The translations under genes and the position numbers were made by a program. From Ignavibacteria bacterium (GTDB lineage Bacteria; Bacteroidota; Ignavibacteria; Tepidaquicellales; Tepidaquicellaceae), in contig JAOADD010000076.1 of the NCBI GenBank assembly GCA_026417495.1, positions 1 to 61,356 of the forward strand: DNA of 61,356 bases. The letters are read 5' to 3'. The notes under the pieces were generated by a model. It saw only the letters and a list, made by a program, of their open reading frames with translations. It was not told the origin of the DNA and searched no databases. How positions within the stretch are numbered: the stretch's first letter is position 1; each line of letters starts with the position of its first letter. Below are positions 8,653-18,488 of this stretch, piece by piece.

Positions 8653-9114
8653 ATGAGAATTTTTTTAATTCATATTAGCTTATTATTATTGTTAATATTT
8701 TATTCCTGTAGTAATGTTGATTGTACTACAAAAGAGATTGATAAATATTATTTATCGGCAGGAGGTACTTATTTTTTCAAGATGGAAGATAAGGATAAGA
8801 AACCAATATTAGAGGGTATTATTTATGTGAGATACAGGACAAAATTAAATATGTCTGGAACATACGAAATTACAAAAATTTACAATGAATCCTATCCAGG
8901 AATAAAAAGTATGATGGGAACCTTCACTGCTCAAGAAAGCGAAGATGATAATACCGTTTATCTAAATACAAATCCGAAAATTGCTGATGATAATATTATA
9001 TTTGAATTTAACTTAATGAAAAATAAGATCGAAGGTAAGTGGTATAGAACCACTCTTAAGGGAAAGATAGATGAAGGTGATCTTTCCGGCCATTTCATTG
9101 AAAAGAAATCATAA
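8653..9114 (+). CDS. Hypothetical lipoprotein
   Basis: The N-terminus is a lipoprotein signal: a hydrophobic run (IHISLLLLLIFYS) ending at Cys19, which would be lipidated. The remaining ~135 residues are beta-rich, with GGTYFFKMEDKDKKPILEG and a C-terminal FNLMKNKIEGKWYR-type strand that resembles lipocalin-like or small calycin-type lipoproteins. That resemblance is weak. It stands alone between mscL and the secreted BNR protein with no obvious operon link. Function unknown. Confidence 0.75.
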   Translation: MRIFLIHISLLLLLIFYSCSNVDCTTKEIDKYYLSAGGTYFFKMEDKDKKPILEGIIYVRYRTKLNMSGTYEITKIYNESYPGIKSMMGTFTAQESEDDNTVYLNTNPKIADDNIIFEFNLMKNKIEGKWYRTTLKGKIDEGDLSGHFIEKKS

Positions 9115-9202
9115 AAGCATTCCTTAATTTAATATATCCTATTGAATTTACTTTTTGACAGAACAATATTTTTTTGATAATTTATAATTATAATTTAAGA
9201 AT

Positions 9203-10792
9203 ATGAAAAAATTAGTTATCTTATTAGTTGTTTTATGTGGGAGTATTAATGTATTTTCACAATATACAAACATAATGATTGGAAATACAGGTTCACCAGA
9301 AGAGGTATCTATATGTATTAATCCTAAAAATGTACTTCAAATAGTTGCTGGTGCAAATATTAATAAATTTTATTGGACAACAAATGGGGGATTGAATTGG
9401 ACTTATGGAAATTTAGTTTCGTCTGCTTATGGTGTTTGGGGAGATCCCGTGATTATTGTGGATACATTAGGGCATTTCTATTATTTCCACCTTTCAAATC
9501 CGCCCTCTGGCGGTCATTGGATTGATAGAATTGTATGTCAGAAATCTACTAATGGTGGAATGTCATGGTCTAATCCAGGTACATATACATATTATGACCC
9601 TAACAAAGATCAAGATAAAGAATGGGCAGTAGTTGATAGAACTAATAATCATATATATTGTACATGGACGCAATTCGATAGTTATGGAAGTTCAAATCCT
9701 GCTGATAGTACAAATATTTTGTTTGCAAAATCTACGGATGGCGGTTTAACTTGGATTCTGGTTAAGAGAATTAATGAGAAAGCGGGTGATTGTATAGATT
9801 CAGATAATACTGTTGAAGGAGCTGTTCCTGCTGTTGGTCCGAATGGTGAAGTATATGTAGCATGGTCAGGTCCTAAAATTAAAAATGTTCAATATGGAAT
9901 CTTTTTTGATAAATCCACTGATGGTGGTGTAACTTTTCGACAAAACGACATTTATGTAGTGGATCAACCTGGAGGATGGGATTTTGCTATTGGTGGTATA
10001 TATAGGTCAAATGGAATGCCTGTAACTTGTTGTGATTTATCGAATGGTCCTTATAGAGGACATATATATATTAATTATTGTGATTCTGCAGGACCTGGAG
10101 ATCATGATGTAAAATTAGTAAAATCTACAAATGGCGGTTTAAATTGGAGTTCTCCAATTAGAGTAAATAATGATCCTCCTGGGAAGGAACAGTTTTTTAC
10201 ATGGATGACTATAGATCAAAAGACAGGGCATATTTATATAGTATTTTATGATAGGAGGAATTATACAAACTATCAAACAGATGTTTATCTTGCTCGTTCA
10301 ACCGATGGAGGTGCTACCTTTACGAATATTAAAATAAGTGCATCTCCCTTTACACCTACAGCAAGTGTATTTTTTGGCGATTACAATGGCATTGATGCAT
10401 ATAATAATATTGTCAGGCCAATATGGACAAGATTAGAAGGTACTCAACTTAGTATTTGGACTGCTCTGATAGATTTTTCAACTTCTGTTAATGAACCAAT
10501 AAATAATTTACCAAAATCATTTACATTATCTCAAAACTATCCTAATCCCTTCAATCCAATTACAAAAATTGAATTTGAAGTACCTCCATCTAAGAATGGT
10601 GATTTACAATTTGTCCAAATTATAATTTATGATATCAATGGGAAGGAAGTAACTAAGCTTGTTGATGCTCTATTAAAACCTGGGAAATATGAAATTATGT
10701 GGAATGCAACGGGATACGCAAGTGGAACATATTTTTATAAACTTATTTCTGGAGATTATTCTGAATCGAAGAAAATGATTTTAATAAGATAA
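9203..10792 (+). CDS. Secreted BNR/Asp-box repeat (sialidase-like) protein with T9SS type A sorting domain
   Basis: The signal peptide (MKKLVILLVVLCGSINVFSQ) is followed by a beta-propeller-type region with six Asp-box-like motifs: TTNGGLNW, STNGGMSW, STDGGLTW, STDGGVTF, STNGGLNW and STDGGATF. This architecture is shared by sialidases and by other six-bladed propellers. I do not see enough of the sialidase active site (arginine triad, FRIP) to call an enzyme. The C-terminus from about residue 440 is a T9SS type A sorting domain: LSQNYPNPFNPITKIEF, then GKEVTKLVD and the end SESKKMILIR. It is probably exported by the type IX system and displayed or released at the surface. An outer-membrane barrel gene follows 31 bp downstream. 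Confidence 0.87.
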   Translation: MKKLVILLVVLCGSINVFSQYTNIMIGNTGSPEEVSICINPKNVLQIVAGANINKFYWTTNGGLNWTYGNLVSSAYGVWGDPVIIVDTLGHFYYFHLSNPPSGGHWIDRIVCQKSTNGGMSWSNPGTYTYYDPNKDQDKEWAVVDRTNNHIYCTWTQFDSYGSSNPADSTNILFAKSTDGGLTWILVKRINEKAGDCIDSDNTVEGAVPAVGPNGEVYVAWSGPKIKNVQYGIFFDKSTDGGVTFRQNDIYVVDQPGGWDFAIGGIYRSNGMPVTCCDLSNGPYRGHIYINYCDSAGPGDHDVKLVKSTNGGLNWSSPIRVNNDPPGKEQFFTWMTIDQKTGHIYIVFYDRRNYTNYQTDVYLARSTDGGATFTNIKISASPFTPTASVFFGDYNGIDAYNNIVRPIWTRLEGTQLSIWTALIDFSTSVNEPINNLPKSFTLSQNYPNPFNPITKIEFEVPPSKNGDLQFVQIIIYDINGKEVTKLVDALLKPGKYEIMWNATGYASGTYFYKLISGDYSESKKMILIR

Positions 10793-10823
10793 AATTTATT
10801 TTTTAATAAAAATTAAGTAAAAA

Positions 10824-11567
10824 ATGAAAAAACAATTTATTTTTTTTATCTTACTAATGGTACTATTACCATTAACTTTTGGTTTTCCCCAACTAAGATT
10901 TGAAGGTGGGATAAATGGAGGAATAACAATTCCAACGGGGGATTATAGTGGTACTATGGCAGATTTCTATAGTGGTACAAAGTATGGATTATCAACAGGA
11001 TTTAACATAGGTGGATATGCATCTCTAGTTACCCCCATTCTTAGTGGTAGAATTTCTCTCAATTACTCACATTTAAAAAATGATGGTAACCCGCCACCTT
11101 CTGAAGGGGGAGGTACAATTGAATTGAATCATAATATACTAACAATTGGTATTGGACCACAGTACAATATTCCACTCCCTGCATCACCAATTAAACCATT
11201 TTTGGTTGCTGAACTTTTAATTGTTTCAATAAGTGGAGAAACAAATTTTAAGGGTGTATCATCTGTCCCAAGTGGAACATACAAAATCCCTTCAGCAACA
11301 AGATTAGGTTTTGGTATAACTGGTGGTTTTAATTATGATTTCGGAATGTATGGAATAAGTGTTCAAGCTAAGTATAATCTTTTAAATCTAGCAGGAAAAG
11401 AATTTAAATCTGACGATCCTACTAAAAGGTTAAGTTCTTACACAAATTTAAATGATGAGAAGGATATACTATATGCGCCAGGTTCAAATATACATATAAT
11501 AGGTACAAGTAGGAATATTTCTACTATACAATTGAATCTTGGATTTAATTTTTCATTAGGTTTTTAA
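10824..11567 (+). CDS. Outer-membrane beta-barrel protein
   Basis: The signal peptide (MKKQFIFFILLMVLLPLTFG) precedes alternating hydrophobic strands with Gly and aromatic residues (GGINGGITIPTGDYSG, TIGIGPQYNIPL, RLGFGITGGFNYDF, YGISVQAKYNLL) and a final strand IQLNLGFNFSLGF ending in Phe, the usual barrel-assembly signal. This fits the small OmpA/OmpW-like barrel families of Bacteroidota. There is no OmpA peptidoglycan-binding domain. A hairpin terminator follows, and the preceding gene is a T9SS cargo protein; whether they cooperate is unknown. Confidence 0.82.
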   Translation: MKKQFIFFILLMVLLPLTFGFPQLRFEGGINGGITIPTGDYSGTMADFYSGTKYGLSTGFNIGGYASLVTPILSGRISLNYSHLKNDGNPPPSEGGGTIELNHNILTIGIGPQYNIPLPASPIKPFLVAELLIVSISGETNFKGVSSVPSGTYKIPSATRLGFGITGGFNYDFGMYGISVQAKYNLLNLAGKEFKSDDPTKRLSSYTNLNDEKDILYAPGSNIHIIGTSRNISTIQLNLGFNFSLGF

Positions 11568-11595
11568 GTAGTAAAAATTTTATTAGGTAATTTAT

Positions 11596-11632
11596 AAAAC
11601 GATTCCTTAATTTTATAAGGGAATCGTTTTTT
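11596..11632 (+). terminator. Rho-independent terminator
   Basis: AAAACGATTCC (11596-11606) pairs with GGAATCGTTTT (11620-11630). Extra TTA/TAA pairs extend toward the loop and a T-run follows. It lies 29 bp after the barrel gene and separates it from glgB. Confidence 0.85.
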
Positions 11633-11756
11633 ATTTATCATTTAAACTATACAATATTATACTTAAATTTGAATTGGAATTTTCTCATTAAATACTTTAT
11701 ATGAGGAGGGAAAGTTTAATTTACATTGTATACGGAATGTTTAAAATTTGATATAA

Positions 11757-13685
11757 ATGAATGAAGAAAAATATAAAATAACAGATTTTGATTTGTATTT
11801 ACTTGGTGAAGGTAATCACTTTGAAAGTTATGAGAAATTTGGTTCAAAACTTATAGAAATTAATGGAATTATAGGAGTACAATTTGTTGTTTGGGCTCCT
11901 AATGCTAAAGAAGTAAGTGTGGTTGGGGACTTTAATGGTTGGAATCCAGAGGTTGATAAGATGGAAAATATTAACAATTCTGGAGTGTGGTTCAAGTTCA
12001 TTCCAGATTTAAATCAAGGCACTTTATATAAATATGCAATTAAATCATTTGATAATGATAGGATTTATTTTAAAACTGACCCTTATGCTTATTACACGGA
12101 AATAAGACCGAAAACTGCTTCTGTTGTATATAATATAGATAATTATATTTGGAACGATGAAAACTGGATGGAACAAAGAAAACATTTTAACTTTATTAAA
12201 TCTCCTATTTCAATTTATGAAATTCATCTAGGTTCATGGAAAAAAGATTACAATAACATTTTCTTCCCAAATCAATGGGGGTATAAAAATTATAAGCAAA
12301 TTGTTTATGAGCTTGTAGAATATGTTAAAGATATGGGCTATACTCATATTGAATTACTTCCCATAATGGAGCATCCTTTAGATGAGTCATGGGGATATCA
12401 GGTGATTAATTATTTTGCACCAACTAGCAGGTATGGTACCCCTGAGGACTTTATGTTTTTTGTTGATTATTGCCATCAAAACAATATTGGTGTAATCCTT
12501 GATTGGGTTCCTGCTCACTTTCCGACTGATGATTATGGGCTTGCTAATTATGATTCAACCCAACTTTATGCATATAAAAGTTGGAAGAAAGGTTTTCATA
12601 AGGATTGGGGTACTTTAATATTTGACTATGGTAGAAATGAAGTTGTAAATTTTTTAATCTCAAATGCTCTTTTTTGGTTTAAAAAATATCACATAGATGG
12701 ATTGAGAGTAGATGCTGTTGCTTCTATGTTATATTTAGATTACTCAAAGAAAGATGGAGAGTGGGAGCCAAATTGCTTTGGTGGTCGTGAAAATCTTGAA
12801 GCAATTGCTTTCTTAAAAAAACTTAATGAGGTAGTTCATTCTCAAGTACCCGGTATCATGATGATTGCTGAAGAATCTACTGCGTTTTATGGAGTCACTA
12901 AACCCACTTACCTTGGAGGATTAGGTTTTGATATGAAATGGAATATGGGTTGGATGAATGATATTTTGAATTATTTTAGTAAGGATCCTGTTTACAGGAA
13001 ATATCATCAAAACCAAATTACTTTTTCATTATGGTATGCTTTTAATGAGAATTTTGTATTACCTATATCACACGATGAAGTTGTTCATGGCAAAGGGTCA
13101 TTGATTAATAAAATGCCAGGAGACTTATGGCAGAAATTTGCTAACTTAAGATTGTTTTTTGGGTTTATGTTTGGACACCCGGGTAAAAAATTAAACTTTA
13201 TGGGTAATGATTTTGCACAATTTAATGAATGGAATTTTAAATCATCTTTAGATTGGCATTTGTTTGATAATGATTTGAATAAAAAATTCAATAAATTTTT
13301 TAAAGACCTTAATTTCCTTTATAGAAATTCTAAAGCAATGCATGAAATTGACTTTAGTCCTGAAGGCTTTCAATGGGTTGATTTTTCTGATGCTGATAGT
13401 AGTATTGTAAGTTTTTTAAGATTTTCTGAAAATAGAAAGGAAGTATTGTTATTTACTTACAATTTTACTCCTGTTCCAAGGTATAATTATCAACTTGGAG
13501 TACCATACGAAGGTTATTATAGAGAAATATTAAACAGCGATGCAACCGAATATGGTGGTAGTGGAATCGGAAATCTTGGTGGTGTTCATTCAGTTTCAAA
13601 ACCAAGGTTCTTATGTAATCATTCAATATTTGTAACCCTACCACCTCTTGCGGTTAATATTTTTAAATTAGAATCATCCACATAG
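11757..13685 (+). CDS. glgB: 1,4-alpha-glucan branching enzyme (GH13)
   Basis: Forms alpha-1,6 branches in glycogen. The N-terminal CBM48/E-set domain (GVQFVVWAPNAKEVSVVGDF, residues ~40-60) is followed by a GH13 barrel with the four conserved regions: DWVPAHFP (249-256); GLRVDAVASM with nucleophile D319; AEES with acid/base E372; ISHDEVVHGKGS with transition-state Asp D440. A C-terminal all-beta domain ends the protein. The length (642 aa) is that of the single-CBM48 form. The GH57 gene starts 7 bp after the stop and malQ follows it, giving an alpha-glucan operon. The leader holds a GAGGAGGG stretch, but too far upstream (~45 bp) to be the ribosome site. Confidence 0.96.
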   Translation: MNEEKYKITDFDLYLLGEGNHFESYEKFGSKLIEINGIIGVQFVVWAPNAKEVSVVGDFNGWNPEVDKMENINNSGVWFKFIPDLNQGTLYKYAIKSFDNDRIYFKTDPYAYYTEIRPKTASVVYNIDNYIWNDENWMEQRKHFNFIKSPISIYEIHLGSWKKDYNNIFFPNQWGYKNYKQIVYELVEYVKDMGYTHIELLPIMEHPLDESWGYQVINYFAPTSRYGTPEDFMFFVDYCHQNNIGVILDWVPAHFPTDDYGLANYDSTQLYAYKSWKKGFHKDWGTLIFDYGRNEVVNFLISNALFWFKKYHIDGLRVDAVASMLYLDYSKKDGEWEPNCFGGRENLEAIAFLKKLNEVVHSQVPGIMMIAEESTAFYGVTKPTYLGGLGFDMKWNMGWMNDILNYFSKDPVYRKYHQNQITFSLWYAFNENFVLPISHDEVVHGKGSLINKMPGDLWQKFANLRLFFGFMFGHPGKKLNFMGNDFAQFNEWNFKSSLDWHLFDNDLNKKFNKFFKDLNFLYRNSKAMHEIDFSPEGFQWVDFSDADSSIVSFLRFSENRKEVLLFTYNFTPVPRYNYQLGVPYEGYYREILNSDATEYGGSGIGNLGGVHSVSKPRFLCNHSIFVTLPPLAVNIFKLESST

Positions 13686-13692
13686 AATATAT

Positions 13693-15201
13693 ATGACTGA
13701 TTTTTACTTTTGCTTACATTGTCATTTTTATCAACCACCACGGGAAAATCCTTGGACAAATGAATATGAGAAAGAATTATCTGCTTATCCCTTTGATAAT
13801 TGGAATGAACGAATTTATCAAGATTGTTATAAACAAAATACTGAAGCCAAAATAATAGATAATACAGGTAAAGTGGTAAAGTTGTTAAATAATTTTGAAT
13901 ATATTAATTTCGATTTTGGACCAACTCTCTGTGAATGGATGAGAAAAAAACATCCCGATACTTTTCAAAAGATTTTGGAAGCTGATAAATTAAGTTGCGA
14001 GAAATTTAACGGTAAGGGAAATGCAATTGCACAGGTATATAATCATATTATAATGCCTCTTGCAACAGATAGAGATAAGATTACTCAAGTTAAATGGGGT
14101 AAGAAGTATTTTAAACATTTTTTCAAAAGGGAAACTGAAGGAATGTGGCTTTCAGAAACTGCTGTAAATTATAGAACAATTGATGTGTTGATAGATGAGG
14201 GTATTAAATTTATAATTCTTGACCCGATGCAAGCAGAACGCTTTAGAAAATTGGGTGAATCAGAGTGGAAAGACCTTAGTAATACTACAATTAATACCAA
14301 GATGCCATATAGATGTTACTCTAAGAAAAACCCTAAAAAGTATATTGATGTTTTTTTCTATGATTCTTTTTTATCTAAAAATATAGCGTTTGGTTCTGTA
14401 GCTTACTCCTCTGAAAATTTTTTCGAAGCTATAAAAGCAACTTCAAATATTAATTCTGATATTCCACAATTAATAAATGCTGCTGTTGATGGGGAAACTT
14501 TTGGACACCATAAACCAAATACCGAAAGAACCCTCGCTCATCTTTTTTTAGAATTACTACCTCAAAGAAATTACAAAGTAATAAATTATAGCAAGTATCT
14601 TGAACTATTTCCCCCCACTTATGAAGTAGAATTAAAATCTGGTACAAATGACGAAGGGACTTCTTGGAGTTGTGCTCATGGTGTTGAAAGGTGGAAAAGT
14701 GATTGCGGTTGCAATACAGGGAGAATGTTCGGTTGGAATCAAAAATGGAGAGCACCGCTAAGAGAAGCATTAAATTCATTACGAGATAAATTATCAATAG
14801 TCTTTGAGTTTGAGGGGAAAGGATTATTAAAAGATGTTTGGGAAGCAAGAAATGATTATATACATATTATGATAGATAATTCACCTGAGAGTATAAATGA
14901 ATTTTTCTCCAAACATCAATGTAAACAATTAAAGGAAGATGAAATTCAAAAGTGTTTACTTCTTCTTGAAATGGAAAAGTGTTCTTTATTTATGTTCACA
15001 AGTTGTGGGTGGTTTTTTGATGATATTGGAGGTCTAGAAGCCAGAAAAATTTTAGAGTTTTCAAAGAGAGCAATTGAATTAGCTGAACGAGTTTCGAATA
15101 TAGATTTAAAGACTGAATTTCTTGAAAAACTTGAGTCAGCAAAAAGTAATTTACCAGAATTTCAAAATGGTAAGGAAATTTTTCTAAACCTACGAGATTA
15201 A
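13693..15201 (+). CDS. GH57-family alpha-glucan hydrolase with short DUF3536-type C-terminus
   Basis: The N-terminus CLHCHFYQPPRENPW is the conserved GH57 His-x-His-x-Tyr-Gln-Pro start. The catalytic candidates are E155 in GMWLSETAV (nucleophile) and D266 in AAVDGETFGHH (acid/base). After residue ~325 comes a DUF3536-type segment: GTSWSCAHGVERWKSDCGC, then GWNQKWRAPLREAL and MFTSCGWFFDDIGG. GH57-DUF3536 proteins I know of are around 800 aa. This one stops at 502 aa, so most of the second half of DUF3536 appears absent. It probably acts on glycogen or maltodextrin in the cytoplasm (no signal peptide) with GlgB and MalQ, the latter starting 2 bp after its stop. Exact specificity is not visible. 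Confidence 0.88.
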   Translation: MTDFYFCLHCHFYQPPRENPWTNEYEKELSAYPFDNWNERIYQDCYKQNTEAKIIDNTGKVVKLLNNFEYINFDFGPTLCEWMRKKHPDTFQKILEADKLSCEKFNGKGNAIAQVYNHIIMPLATDRDKITQVKWGKKYFKHFFKRETEGMWLSETAVNYRTIDVLIDEGIKFIILDPMQAERFRKLGESEWKDLSNTTINTKMPYRCYSKKNPKKYIDVFFYDSFLSKNIAFGSVAYSSENFFEAIKATSNINSDIPQLINAAVDGETFGHHKPNTERTLAHLFLELLPQRNYKVINYSKYLELFPPTYEVELKSGTNDEGTSWSCAHGVERWKSDCGCNTGRMFGWNQKWRAPLREALNSLRDKLSIVFEFEGKGLLKDVWEARNDYIHIMIDNSPESINEFFSKHQCKQLKEDEIQKCLLLLEMEKCSLFMFTSCGWFFDDIGGLEARKILEFSKRAIELAERVSNIDLKTEFLEKLESAKSNLPEFQNGKEIFLNLRD

Positions 15202-15203
15202 AT

Positions 15204-17033
15204 ATGAATGATTATAATGAATACTTTATAAATACCATAACAAAGGACAAATGGGAAAAGCTTGGAATTAAAAGACGCGCTGGTGTTGTTGTTCCACTTT
15301 TTTCTGTGTATTCTGATAAAAGTATTGGAATAGGTGATCTTTATGATTTAAGATATATTGTACAATGGTGTAAACAATGTGATTTATCAATTATTCAACT
15401 GCTACCTTTGAACGATTGTGGGGAGGATTTTTCACCTTATAGTTCAATGAGCTCTTTTGCTTTGGATCCAATGTATTTGTGTTTAAGAGAACTAAAAGAA
15501 ATAAATATTAGTAAATATAGTAAACAGCTAAAGGAACTGAGGAAAAAATATAAAGCTGGACTTCCTATTGTTGATTACGAGATTAAAAAAGCAAAACTTG
15601 AATTCTTATGGGAAATTTTTAATAATTCTTATATTGGCGATATTAGTAGATTCGAAAGGTTTAAATCCGAAAATAAATTTTGGTTAGAGGAATACGCTCT
15701 TTATTCAACAATAAGTGAAATTAACAATTGTAAAAATTGGGTAGAATGGGATGAAGGGTTTAAAAGTAGAGATGAAAACCAGTTAGCTGAAATAAAGAAC
15801 AATTATTCACAAAAGATAGAGTTTTATAAATGGGTACAATGGCAATTGTATGAACAATTGAAAGGTTTTAAAAAATTTTCTAATGAAAATGGAATTCTAA
15901 TTGTAGGGGACTTGCCATTCCTCATTAGTAGGAACAGTGTTGATGTATGGAGTAAGAGAGAATATTTTAATTTAGACTTTTCTGTTGGGGCACCACCTGA
16001 TATGTATTTTGCACTTGGTCAGCGATGGGGTATGCCACCTTATAATTGGGAAAAAATTGAATCTGATAACTATATTTATATTAAAGAAAGATTGAAATAT
16101 GCAGAGAATTTTTATGATATGTATAGAATTGATCATTTTATCGGGGTATTTAGGGTCTGGATTATCCATAATTCAGTACCAGAAGAAAAATGTGGTTTAG
16201 AAGGTCATTTTTATCCAGAGGAAGAATATGCTTGGGAAACAAACGGTAAGAAAATTCTAAATGCATTTATTGAATCAACTTCAATGTTACCTATTGCAGA
16301 GGATTTAGGTTGTGTACCAAGTTGCTCATATAAAGTTTTAGAAGAATACGGTATCGCGGGTATGGAAGTGCAGAGATGGAGTAAGGAAAGGAGTATTAAA
16401 TATGATTTTTTGATGCCTGATGAAATTAGAATCAATTCTGTCTCCTCTATATCTACTCATGATTCCAGCAATTTTATTGTTTGGTGGTTGGAAGAAGCAG
16501 GTACAATAGATGCAGAATTATTTAAACGATTATGTATGTATAGAAATATAACAGGTGAAAATTATAAAAATATTCTAGATAAATTATTTGATAGTGAACA
16601 TATAACTGAGAAAAGATTATTATGGAAAAGTGAAATAAATAGTATTGAAGTACTTTGTAATGTAATGCAAAGGCAAGAGCATGAAATTCAAGATATAATC
16701 TGTCAGTATCTTGATTCATACAATGAGAAGGATAAGTTTAAAAAGTATGTAAATTTAGATAAGGATGAATATGATACTGAGTTTGTTAAAAAAGCATTGA
16801 CAAAATCATTAGAAGCTAGATCAATTTTTTCAATCCATCTTTTGAATGAGTGGTTGTCATTAAACAAAGAATATTTTAATTATTTTAAAAACAGAAGATT
16901 TAGAATAAATTATCCAGCTATTCAAAATGAAACAAACTGGCGGGTTACAATTCCAATAAGTGTTAATCTTTTACCCTTCTTAACTATTAATAAAGAAGTT
17001 AGGGAAATAGTTCGTATGACTCAAAGAGACTAA
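15204..17033 (+). CDS. malQ: 4-alpha-glucanotransferase (GH77, amylomaltase)
   Basis: Transfers alpha-1,4-glucan chains between maltodextrins and releases glucose. GH77 signatures: GDLYDLRYIVQWCKQ and QLLPLNDCGEDFSPYSSMSS near the start; VGDLPF near 235; YRIDHFIGVFRVW with nucleophile D310; PIAEDLG with acid/base E366; STHDSSNF with D420. The length (609 aa) is within family range. It is the last gene of the glgB-GH57-malQ run. Its TAA stop directly abuts the stop codon of the convergent DUF2851 gene, with no terminator between. Confidence 0.93.
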   Translation: MNDYNEYFINTITKDKWEKLGIKRRAGVVVPLFSVYSDKSIGIGDLYDLRYIVQWCKQCDLSIIQLLPLNDCGEDFSPYSSMSSFALDPMYLCLRELKEINISKYSKQLKELRKKYKAGLPIVDYEIKKAKLEFLWEIFNNSYIGDISRFERFKSENKFWLEEYALYSTISEINNCKNWVEWDEGFKSRDENQLAEIKNNYSQKIEFYKWVQWQLYEQLKGFKKFSNENGILIVGDLPFLISRNSVDVWSKREYFNLDFSVGAPPDMYFALGQRWGMPPYNWEKIESDNYIYIKERLKYAENFYDMYRIDHFIGVFRVWIIHNSVPEEKCGLEGHFYPEEEYAWETNGKKILNAFIESTSMLPIAEDLGCVPSCSYKVLEEYGIAGMEVQRWSKERSIKYDFLMPDEIRINSVSSISTHDSSNFIVWWLEEAGTIDAELFKRLCMYRNITGENYKNILDKLFDSEHITEKRLLWKSEINSIEVLCNVMQRQEHEIQDIICQYLDSYNEKDKFKKYVNLDKDEYDTEFVKKALTKSLEARSIFSIHLLNEWLSLNKEYFNYFKNRRFRINYPAIQNETNWRVTIPISVNLLPFLTINKEVREIVRMTQRD

Positions 17034-18428
17034 TTAATATAATATAATTTTTAAATAATCTATTTCTTTTTCTTTAACAAACAAGTTTTTGCCTATATTG
17101 CAGAAGTCACATTTTCCTTTTACGCAATAAAAATTATGAAGATGTATAGCTCCCTGGCTCTCTACTACTTTTTTAATTTTAATGTGTAATTGTTTTTCCA
17201 TAGCTTTGCTTATTTCATTTTTTGACATTTCTTTCATTTTGCAGTAAATTTCTAGAATTAGATTACAAACTTCTTCATTAGGTTGAAATAATGAATATTG
17301 AAATATTAGTGGCATTACTACATTTACGATTATATCATTGATTCGTTGCTTTCCAATTGGATTAATTTTTATTTTAGAAGGTTTATCAAAATTGTAATTG
17401 TAGTTCCAGTAAGAATCAATTCTTACATTTTGAAAAAGAGATGATAAGTTCTTGATTAGATTTGTTTTTCGTATAAAACAAATAACAAGCTTTTCAAAAA
17501 AATTATCATTTATTATTGAATTTATGAAACCTGATGCGTATGCAATTCTCAGAGTGGGAAAATTCAGAGGCCTTAATCGAAAAAAATTCCATTCAGAAAA
17601 ATCCATAATATTATGATTGTATTCTTTTAATTTATTTTCCCATATATGCTTTAATGTTTTTGGATATTCATCTTTAAAATTATTATTACTCAAAAAACCA
17701 GCAGTTCCGTAAAGTAAAGCACTTATTTCTATTTCGGAAAAGTTTTTATCTATTATTTCATCAAGTAATATATATTTTGCTAATTTCAGAAATTGATTTT
17801 TATTTTTGGAAAAACCTAATGCTTCAAATACAAATTCCATTAATAACTGTTTCCAAATAGTATTGTTTACAAGTTTATTGTTTAATGTCTCATATCTATC
17901 TCTTATTCTTTTTGCTCGATAGTGGAATCTTTTTAAACCTATATTTTCAAGAATATAAATTTTCTTATCTGCTTCAATTTTCTTATTGTCTTCATAACAA
18001 GGTATTCTGAATTCTTTTGATGGATTGTCTATTATTTCGCGCCATATTGCGTGTATAGACTTTGTTAAATACTTTGAAAGTATTACAGTTGGTATTTTTT
18101 TAAAATTTTTATATTCTGCAATATACCTATCTTCAATATCGCTATCCCACATTACAATTTGTAATATTACTTTGTCATATTTTCCCCTATTTTTATGTTT
18201 GTGATTAAACCAATCCTTTAAAGTTTTATGTATCTCAACATCACCTGTATATAAATAATTGTTTATTTTTATTGTTGCATTAGTATAATCAGGTCCTTCA
18301 TCTTTATTTCTTATTCCTGTTGATATAACTTTAATTTTTTGACCATCTATTGTTTCAAGATTATCGTAATATGATTTATTTTCCCATATACGGGAAATGA
18401 AATTTTCATTCAGATTCAGTTTTATCAT
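17034..18428 (-). CDS. DUF2851 family protein
   Basis: This protein matches the DUF2851 family found almost only in Bacteroidota/Chlorobi. Recognisable features are an N-terminal segment with GIRNKDEGPDYTNATIKIN and GDVEIHKTLKDWFNHKH, a middle helical region with FEALGFSKNKNQFLKLA, and a C-terminal cysteine cluster NFYCVKGKCDFCNIG that could bind a metal. The DVEIH and GPDY motifs hint at a nuclease-like core, but the function is not established. The 464-aa length is normal. It is divergent from the TPR lipoprotein gene (60 bp between starts) and convergent with malQ with zero spacing. Confidence 0.85.
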   Translation of the reverse strand: MIKLNLNENFISRIWENKSYYDNLETIDGQKIKVISTGIRNKDEGPDYTNATIKINNYLYTGDVEIHKTLKDWFNHKHKNRGKYDKVILQIVMWDSDIEDRYIAEYKNFKKIPTVILSKYLTKSIHAIWREIIDNPSKEFRIPCYEDNKKIEADKKIYILENIGLKRFHYRAKRIRDRYETLNNKLVNNTIWKQLLMEFVFEALGFSKNKNQFLKLAKYILLDEIIDKNFSEIEISALLYGTAGFLSNNNFKDEYPKTLKHIWENKLKEYNHNIMDFSEWNFFRLRPLNFPTLRIAYASGFINSIINDNFFEKLVICFIRKTNLIKNLSSLFQNVRIDSYWNYNYNFDKPSKIKINPIGKQRINDIIVNVVMPLIFQYSLFQPNEEVCNLILEIYCKMKEMSKNEISKAMEKQLHIKIKKVVESQGAIHLHNFYCVKGKCDFCNIGKNLFVKEKEIDYLKIILY

Positions 18429-18488
18429 TAATTTTTATTAGATTTTTCTATAAATTAATATAATTATAAATTTAATTTAAGATAAAAT

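Noticed and set aside
9203-10792. Calling the BNR protein a sialidase
   Set aside because: Only Asp-box repeats are visible; the arginine triad and FRIP motif were not found.
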